Shown here: one piece after another, positions 7,754-10,854 of the stretch
Layout of the letters: each line of letters begins with the position of its first letter
Numbering within the stretch: the first letter of the stretch is position 1
Assembly: GCA_959598545.1 (NCBI GenBank)
Contig: CAUGFC010000065.1
Span: 1-10,854, forward strand
DNA from: an uncultured Olsenella sp.
GTDB taxonomy: Bacteria; Actinomycetota; Coriobacteriia; Coriobacteriales; Atopobiaceae
Direction: 5' to 3'
DNA length: 10,854 nt
Notes under the pieces: model-generated
Database searches by the model: none
Told to the model about the DNA's origin: nothing
The model's input: the letters and a program-made list of their open reading frames with translations, nothing else
Program-made: the position numbers and the translations under genes

Positions 7754-8914
7754 GTGGAGAGGGTTCAGGGACCCGAGAGCCGCTGGGCGTGGGTCGAGGT
7801 CAACCTTGCGGCGCTGAGGAGGAACACGTCGGCGTTCAGGCGCCTCCTGGGCCGCGGCGTCGAGATGATGTGCGTGGTCAAGGCCGACGCCTACGGCCAC
7901 GGTGCCGTTCCGTGCATCAAGACCATGCACGCCGCCGGCGCCAGCCAGTTCGCCGTCGCCACCGTGAGGGAGGGCGTCGCCCTGCGCGAGGCGGGGGTCG
8001 AATGGCCCATCCTCATCCTCTCCGAGCCCCCGGCGACCTGCGTCCAGACGCTCGTCGAGTACGACCTCATGCCCGCCGTGTACACCCCCGAGTTCGCACT
8101 CGCCCTCGGCGAGGCCGCCGCCTCGGCGGGTCGCGTGGCGCGCTATCACCTCGCTGTGGACACGGGCATGACCCGAATCGGCGTTCGTCGCGCCGACGCC
8201 GTCGAGCTGCGCCGCACGATCGACTTCCACCGCGGTCTCGAGTGCGCGGGCACCTTCACGCACTTCGCGACCGCCGACGTCCCCGACGACTGGGACTTCG
8301 CCCTGCAGCTCAACCGCTTCCGCGAGACGATCGAGGCGCTGCGCGGCGCCGGCCTGGACACGGGGCTCGTGCACTGCGACAACACCCCGGGAACCATCCT
8401 GCACCCCGAGTGCCACTTCGACATGTGCCGCGTCGGCGTGGGGCTCTACGGCCTGCACCCCGCCGACACCACGCACGGGCGCATCGACCTCGAGCCGGTC
8501 ATGAGCGTGCGCGGTCGCGTGGTGCGCGTCATCTACCCCAACGTCGGGGACGGCGTGGGCTACGGCCTCACCTGGCGGGTCCCCCGCCGCAACATCCAGG
8601 TCGCCACGGTTCCCATCGGCTACGCGGACGGCCTCGCCCGCGAGCTCTCCAACCAGATGGACGTGCTGGTCGGCGGCGTGCGCTGCCGTCAGGTGGGCAA
8701 CATCTGCATGGACCAGTTCATGTTCGCCGTGGACGTCAACGGCGCCCGCTCCTATCGTCCCACGCGCCCCGTCGAGTACGGAGACGTGGTGACCCTGATC
8801 GGGGCGGACGACGACGAGCGCATCACGGCCGAGGAGATGGCGGGGCTCAGGAACACCATCAACTACGAGGTAGTCTGCGACTTTGGGATGCGTCTTGAGA
8901 AGATCTACACCTAG
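7754..8914 (+). CDS. alr: Alanine racemase
   Basis: Encodes 386 residues, typical for bacterial Alr. This PLP enzyme interconverts L- and D-alanine and supplies D-Ala for the peptidoglycan stem peptide. The N-terminal TIM barrel begins around WAWVEVNLAALRRN. The PLP lysine is Lys43 in VVKADAYGHGA. VDTGMTRIGVR is at 135-145. HCDNTPGT at 207-214 lies at the PLP-phosphate-binding position, usually HxANSA, so Thr211 takes the place of the usual Ser. The C-terminal beta domain carries the second catalytic base Tyr270 in VGYGLTW, then PIGYADGL at 287-294 and NICMDQ at 316-321. The GTG start at 7754 is supported by the purine-rich site 3-10 bases upstream. It lies 30 bases after nnr and in the same operon. 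Confidence 0.97.
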   Translation: MERVQGPESRWAWVEVNLAALRRNTSAFRRLLGRGVEMMCVVKADAYGHGAVPCIKTMHAAGASQFAVATVREGVALREAGVEWPILILSEPPATCVQTLVEYDLMPAVYTPEFALALGEAAASAGRVARYHLAVDTGMTRIGVRRADAVELRRTIDFHRGLECAGTFTHFATADVPDDWDFALQLNRFRETIEALRGAGLDTGLVHCDNTPGTILHPECHFDMCRVGVGLYGLHPADTTHGRIDLEPVMSVRGRVVRVIYPNVGDGVGYGLTWRVPRRNIQVATVPIGYADGLARELSNQMDVLVGGVRCRQVGNICMDQFMFAVDVNGARSYRPTRPVEYGDVVTLIGADDDERITAEEMAGLRNTINYEVVCDFGMRLEKIYT

Positions 8915-8920
8915 CCGTGC

Positions 8921-8937
8921 CGGCGGCAGGACCGCCG
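8921..8937 (+). promoter_or_regulatory. Hairpin between alr and udg
   Basis: CGGCGG (8921-8926) pairs with CCGCCG (8932-8937) over a 5-base loop, directly after the alr stop and before the udg ribosome binding site AAGGGGG (8945-8951). No T-run follows. Its role is unknown. Confidence 0.35.
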
Positions 8938-8960
8938 CCGAGAGAAGGGGGCTCGACCTC

Positions 8961-9575
8961 ATGTCCGTCATGCGCATTCCGGGCCACGAGCACCAGGGGC
9001 CGCGCGAGGTCTCGCTTCAGGAGATTCGCGACCTCATGGGCAACTGCCAGCTCTGCCCGCTGGGCGCCACGCGCACGAACCTGGTCTTCGGCGTGGGCAA
9101 CCCCCACGCGCGGGTGATGTTCATCGGCGAGGGCCCCGGCCGCAACGAGGACCTGCAGGGCGAGCCCTTCGTCGGCGCCGCCGGTCACAAGCTGGACGCG
9201 CTTCTCGGCTGCGCCGGCCTCACGCGAGACGAGATCTACATCGCCAACGTGGTCAAGTGCCGACCGCCCGGAAACCGCAACCCCAAGCCCGAGGAGATCG
9301 AGGCGTGTGCCCCGTTCCTGCGCGAGCAGATTCGCTCGATCTGGCCGGACGTGATCGTGTGCCTGGGCAACTTCGCGTCGCAGTTCGTGCTGAGGACGAA
9401 CGCGGGCGTGACGTCGCTGCGCGGCCGCCTTCACCAGACGGGCCACTTCGTGGTGTGCCCGACGTTCCACCCGGCGGCCTGCATCTACCACTCCGAGTGG
9501 CAGCCGCTGCTCGAGGACGACCTGCGGATGGTGGGCGCCTGGCTCGCCGAGCGCCCGGCAGGGGAGGCGCGATGA
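8961..9575 (+). CDS. udg: Type-4 uracil-DNA glycosylase (Fe-S)
   Basis: Encodes 204 residues and belongs to the family 4/5 uracil-DNA glycosylases, which excise uracil from DNA to start base-excision repair. Four cysteines are placed as expected for a 4Fe-4S cluster: Cys29 and Cys32 (CQLC), Cys100 (VKCRPPGNRNP) and Cys116 (EACAPFL). The active-site motif GEGPGRNEDLQGEPFVG is at 57-73, and the second motif FHPAA, with His170, is at 169-173. The frame is open further upstream to 8883, overlapping alr. The ATG at 8961 is preferred because AAGGGGG lies 9 bases ahead of it and because family N-termini begin shortly before the first CxxC. The last base of the stop is shared with tsaE (ATGA overlap), so the two are translationally coupled. 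Confidence 0.94.
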   Translation: MSVMRIPGHEHQGPREVSLQEIRDLMGNCQLCPLGATRTNLVFGVGNPHARVMFIGEGPGRNEDLQGEPFVGAAGHKLDALLGCAGLTRDEIYIANVVKCRPPGNRNPKPEEIEACAPFLREQIRSIWPDVIVCLGNFASQFVLRTNAGVTSLRGRLHQTGHFVVCPTFHPAACIYHSEWQPLLEDDLRMVGAWLAERPAGEAR

Positions 9576-10051
9576 GCGAGAAGAGCTTCCGTACCGGGTC
9601 GCGCGAGGAGACCATCGCGCTGGGCGAGCGCCTGGGATGCGTCCTGCGCGCGGGTGACGTGCTCGTCCTGACCGGGGATCTTGGTGCCGGCAAGACCCAG
9701 CTCACCAAGGGCATCGCCGCGGGCATGGGCGTGGTGGGCGACGTCACGAGTCCCACGTTCACGATCGAGATGGTCTACGAGGGGGCGGAGATGCCGCTCT
9801 GCCACTTTGACCTCTACCGGCTCGACGACGCCGAGCAGCTGGAGGACACGGGCATCTTCGACGTGCTCGGCGCCGACGGCGCCTGCGTCATCGAGTGGGG
9901 CGAGCAGTTCGCCGACGAGATCGGCGACGCGCGCGTGGACGTCTTCGTGACGCGCCTGGACGACGAGGCCGAGCCCGGGGAGGAGCCCCCGCGCGAGGTC
10001 CGGCTGGTCGCGCACGACGCGCGCGGCGAGGAGCTGCTCTCCGCGCTGTGA
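9572..10051 (+). CDS. tsaE: tRNA t6A threonylcarbamoylation ATPase TsaE
   Basis: Encodes 159 residues, normal for TsaE (YjeE family), the P-loop ATPase that works with TsaB and TsaD to place t6A at position 37 of ANN-decoding tRNAs. The Walker A motif GDLGAGKT is at 35-42. The family signatures SPTF (60-63), HFDLYRL (78-84) and VIEWGE (106-111) follow in order. The ATG overlaps the udg stop as ATGA, with GGGGAGG at 9561-9567. The frame continues upstream through udg but is only a shadow there. In many Gram-positive genomes tsaB, rimI and tsaD follow tsaE. Here a structured terminator and perR follow instead, so those partners must be elsewhere. Confidence 0.96.
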   Translation: MSEKSFRTGSREETIALGERLGCVLRAGDVLVLTGDLGAGKTQLTKGIAAGMGVVGDVTSPTFTIEMVYEGAEMPLCHFDLYRLDDAEQLEDTGIFDVLGADGACVIEWGEQFADEIGDARVDVFVTRLDDEAEPGEEPPREVRLVAHDARGEELLSAL

Positions 10052-10097
10052 CGCGGCGGGCGGTGGTTCTTCTCGCCCTGCGGTGAGGCTTCGGCAT

Positions 10098-10190
10098 TGC
10101 CGCGGGTGACGACTTTTGCGTCTTATGGACGTGATTCGGCGTCCGCGGGCCGCAAAACCCGTCAGCCAAAGTCGCGGCATTTTTCTTTTT
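10098..10190 (+). terminator. Long multi-segment hairpin with T-rich tail (elaborate terminator or small RNA)
   Basis: Nested pairing is visible. TGCCGCG (10098-10104) pairs with CGCGGCA (10173-10179). GG plus TGACG (10105-10111) pairs with CGTCA and CC (10160-10167), with one bulged G. TTTTGCG (10114-10120) pairs with CGCAAAA (10151-10157). An apical GGACG/CGTCC (10127-10131 with 10140-10144) caps it. The structure is followed by TTTTTCTTTTT (10180-10190). It most likely terminates the glmM-tsaE transcript. It is much longer and more articulated than the other terminators in the window, so an independent structured RNA or attenuator is an alternative. Confidence 0.7.
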
Positions 10191-10216
10191 GAGATTTAGT
10201 CTCAATATGCTATCCT
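10189..10216 (+). promoter_or_regulatory. Fur-family (PerR) operator overlapping the perR promoter
   Basis: TTGAGATTTAGTCTCAA (10189-10205) is a 7-1-7 type inverted repeat (TGAGATT-T-AGTCTCA, one asymmetric position), the architecture of Fur/PerR boxes. Its left arm TTGAGA matches the -35 consensus at five of six bases. TATCCT at 10211-10216 is a possible -10 at 16-base spacing, and TATGCT (10206-10211) overlaps it. A bound repressor would occlude RNA polymerase, so autoregulation of perR and its downstream gene is a direct inference. The operator also abuts the T-run of the preceding terminator. Confidence 0.7.
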
Positions 10217-10244
10217 TCTCGTAGGCTGAGAAGGGAGGCGGGAC

Positions 10245-10643
10245 ATGCCGACGAGAAACACCGTTCAGCGCCAGATCATCGCAGAGGAGTTGCGGCGCCT
10301 CGCCAACCATCCCACCGCCGACGAGGTCTACGAGGCCGTCCGCGAAAAGCATCCCGGCATCGGCCGTGCGACCGTCTATCGCACGCTGAGCCTGCTCGCC
10401 GATGAGGGCCAGATTGGGCGCGTGCGCATCAACAACGGGGCGGACCGCTTCGACTACCGCGCGTTCGAGCACTACCACGTGCGCTGCACCTGCTGCGGTC
10501 GCGTGGACGACGTGATGGTCCCCGTGCTCGACGGCGTCGATGACGCCGCGGCGGGCGCGTCGGGCTATCGCATAACCGGTCACACGCTTCAGTTCGACGG
10601 CGTGTGTCCCGCATGCCAGGCATGCGAGGCATCTTCGGCCTAG
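10245..10643 (+). CDS. perR: Peroxide-responsive Fur-family repressor PerR
   Basis: Encodes 132 residues with a Fur-family winged helix (HPTADEVYEAV to RATVYRTLSLL, about 22-51) and a C-terminal dimerisation/metal domain. Recalled Bacillus subtilis PerR numbering aligns with a constant offset of 15. The regulatory-metal ligands H37, D85, H91, H93 and D104 correspond here to His22, Asp70, His76, His78 and Asp89. The zinc cysteines 96/99/136/139 correspond to Cys81, Cys84, Cys121 and Cys124. Asp at 89, rather than Glu, favours PerR-type peroxide sensing over Fur or Zur. The N-terminus is about 15 residues shorter than in B. subtilis and lacks the leading helix. The start ATG has GGGAGG at 10233-10238. 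The location, next to a Fur-type box and ahead of a rubredoxin-domain gene, fits an oxidative-stress role in an anaerobe. Metal preference (Fe or Mn) cannot be read from sequence. Confidence 0.88.
   Translation: MPTRNTVQRQIIAEELRRLANHPTADEVYEAVREKHPGIGRATVYRTLSLLADEGQIGRVRINNGADRFDYRAFEHYHVRCTCCGRVDDVMVPVLDGVDDAAAGASGYRITGHTLQFDGVCPACQACEASSA
10610..10626. repeat. Perfect 17-base palindrome inside the 3' end of perR
   Basis: CGCATGCC-A-GGCATGCG is fully symmetrical about 10618. It encodes part of the C-terminal zinc motif region (PACQACE), where a short duplication of Ala-Cys codons partly explains the symmetry. It could act as a DNA site or an mRNA hairpin ahead of the next gene, or be accidental. 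Confidence 0.5.
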
Positions 10644-10673
10644 GCGGGAGCCTGGCCGTGTGCATAGGAGAGG

Positions 10674-10693
10674 GGCGGGGCTGCGGCTCCGCC
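10674..10693 (+). promoter_or_regulatory. Hairpin between perR and the rubredoxin-domain gene
   Basis: GGCGGGGC (10674-10681) pairs with GCTCCGCC (10686-10693), 8 bp with one G-U pair and a TGCG loop. It lies 12 bases ahead of the ribosome binding site AAGGAGG (10706-10712). No T-run and no separate PerR box are visible in the 75-base gap, so the downstream gene is probably read from the perR promoter. The hairpin may set relative expression or protect the downstream mRNA (inference). Confidence 0.45.
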
Positions 10694-10718
10694 ACCGAAA
10701 CAACAAGGAGGTTTCACG

Positions 10719-10854
10719 ATGGACAAGTGGGTCTGCAAGGTCTGCGGTTACATCTACGAGGGCGCCGAGCCGCCGGCGGAGTGCCCGGTCTGCCACGCTC
10801 CGGCCAGCCAGTTCGAGAAGGTCGAGGGTGAGCTCAAGCTTGCCGCCGAGCACG
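10719..10854 (+). CDS. Rubredoxin-domain protein, probably reverse rubrerythrin (partial, 5' end)
   Basis: Only 45 residues are inside the window. They begin MDKWVCKVCGYIYEGAEPPAECPVCHAP. The paired CxxC motifs, Cys6/Cys9 and Cys22/Cys25, form a rubredoxin-type iron site, here with a short spacing between knuckles as in rubrerythrin-associated rubredoxin domains. After it comes GELKLAAEH, which resembles the start of the ferritin-like diiron domain in reverse rubrerythrins (rubredoxin first), enzymes that reduce peroxide and oxygen with electrons from NADH. Start ATG 10719 follows AAGGAGG. The location after perR supports a peroxide-detoxifying role. The diiron domain is not visible, so a small rubredoxin or a flavoprotein with an N-terminal rubredoxin domain remains possible. 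Confidence 0.8.
   Translation, partial: MDKWVCKVCGYIYEGAEPPAECPVCHAPASQFEKVEGELKLAAEH

Noticed and set aside
8883..8960. Upstream extension of udg into alr
   Set aside because: The extra 26 residues are Arg-rich, overlap the alr end, and lack a ribosome binding site. ATG 8961 has one.

Overview
The window is high-GC DNA with strong third-position G/C codon bias. Its chromosomal gene order is rplM-rpsI, then glmM-glmS-acpS-nnr-alr-udg-tsaE, then a peroxide-stress pair. Four traits together point to a Gram-positive anaerobe of the actinobacterial class Coriobacteriia (an Olsenella/Atopobium-like organism): the high GC, a sortase-sorted surface protein with an LAQTS signal, a PerR regulator, and a protein that begins with a rubredoxin domain and resembles a reverse rubrerythrin. 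The class-level placement is inference. The gene identities of the housekeeping genes are not in doubt.

Layout. (1) Positions 1-303 hold the C-terminus of a cell-wall-anchored protein and its terminator. (2) Positions 304-870 have no credible gene. They contain a 349-787 array of imperfect 21-bp palindromes, mostly on a 30-bp period. (3) Positions 871-1865 hold the ribosomal protein operon rplM-rpsI, with a promoter, a leader hairpin and a strong terminator. (4) Positions 1866-2263 are again non-coding. They contain a second, unrelated array: six 27-bp units on an exact 41-bp period, three forward followed by three inverted. (5) Positions 2264-10051 are a tightly packed plus-strand run of cell-envelope and housekeeping genes. 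(6) Positions 10098-10190 form a long multi-segment hairpin ending in a T-rich run. It abuts a Fur-family operator. (7) Positions 10245-10854 hold perR and the start of the rubredoxin-domain gene, which runs off the window.

Function. GlmM and GlmS make glucosamine-1-phosphate and glucosamine-6-phosphate for UDP-GlcNAc. Alr supplies D-alanine for peptidoglycan. AcpS activates acyl carrier protein for lipid synthesis. Nnr repairs damaged NAD(P)H hydrates. Udg removes uracil from DNA. TsaE takes part in tRNA t6A modification. Together these form an envelope-precursor and maintenance operon. PerR and the downstream rubredoxin-domain protein form a peroxide defence unit that is probably autoregulated through the operator at 10189-10205.

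The genes are ordinary. The most unusual material is the pair of phased, palindromic repeat arrays that bracket rplM-rpsI. Neither matches a repeat family that I can name.
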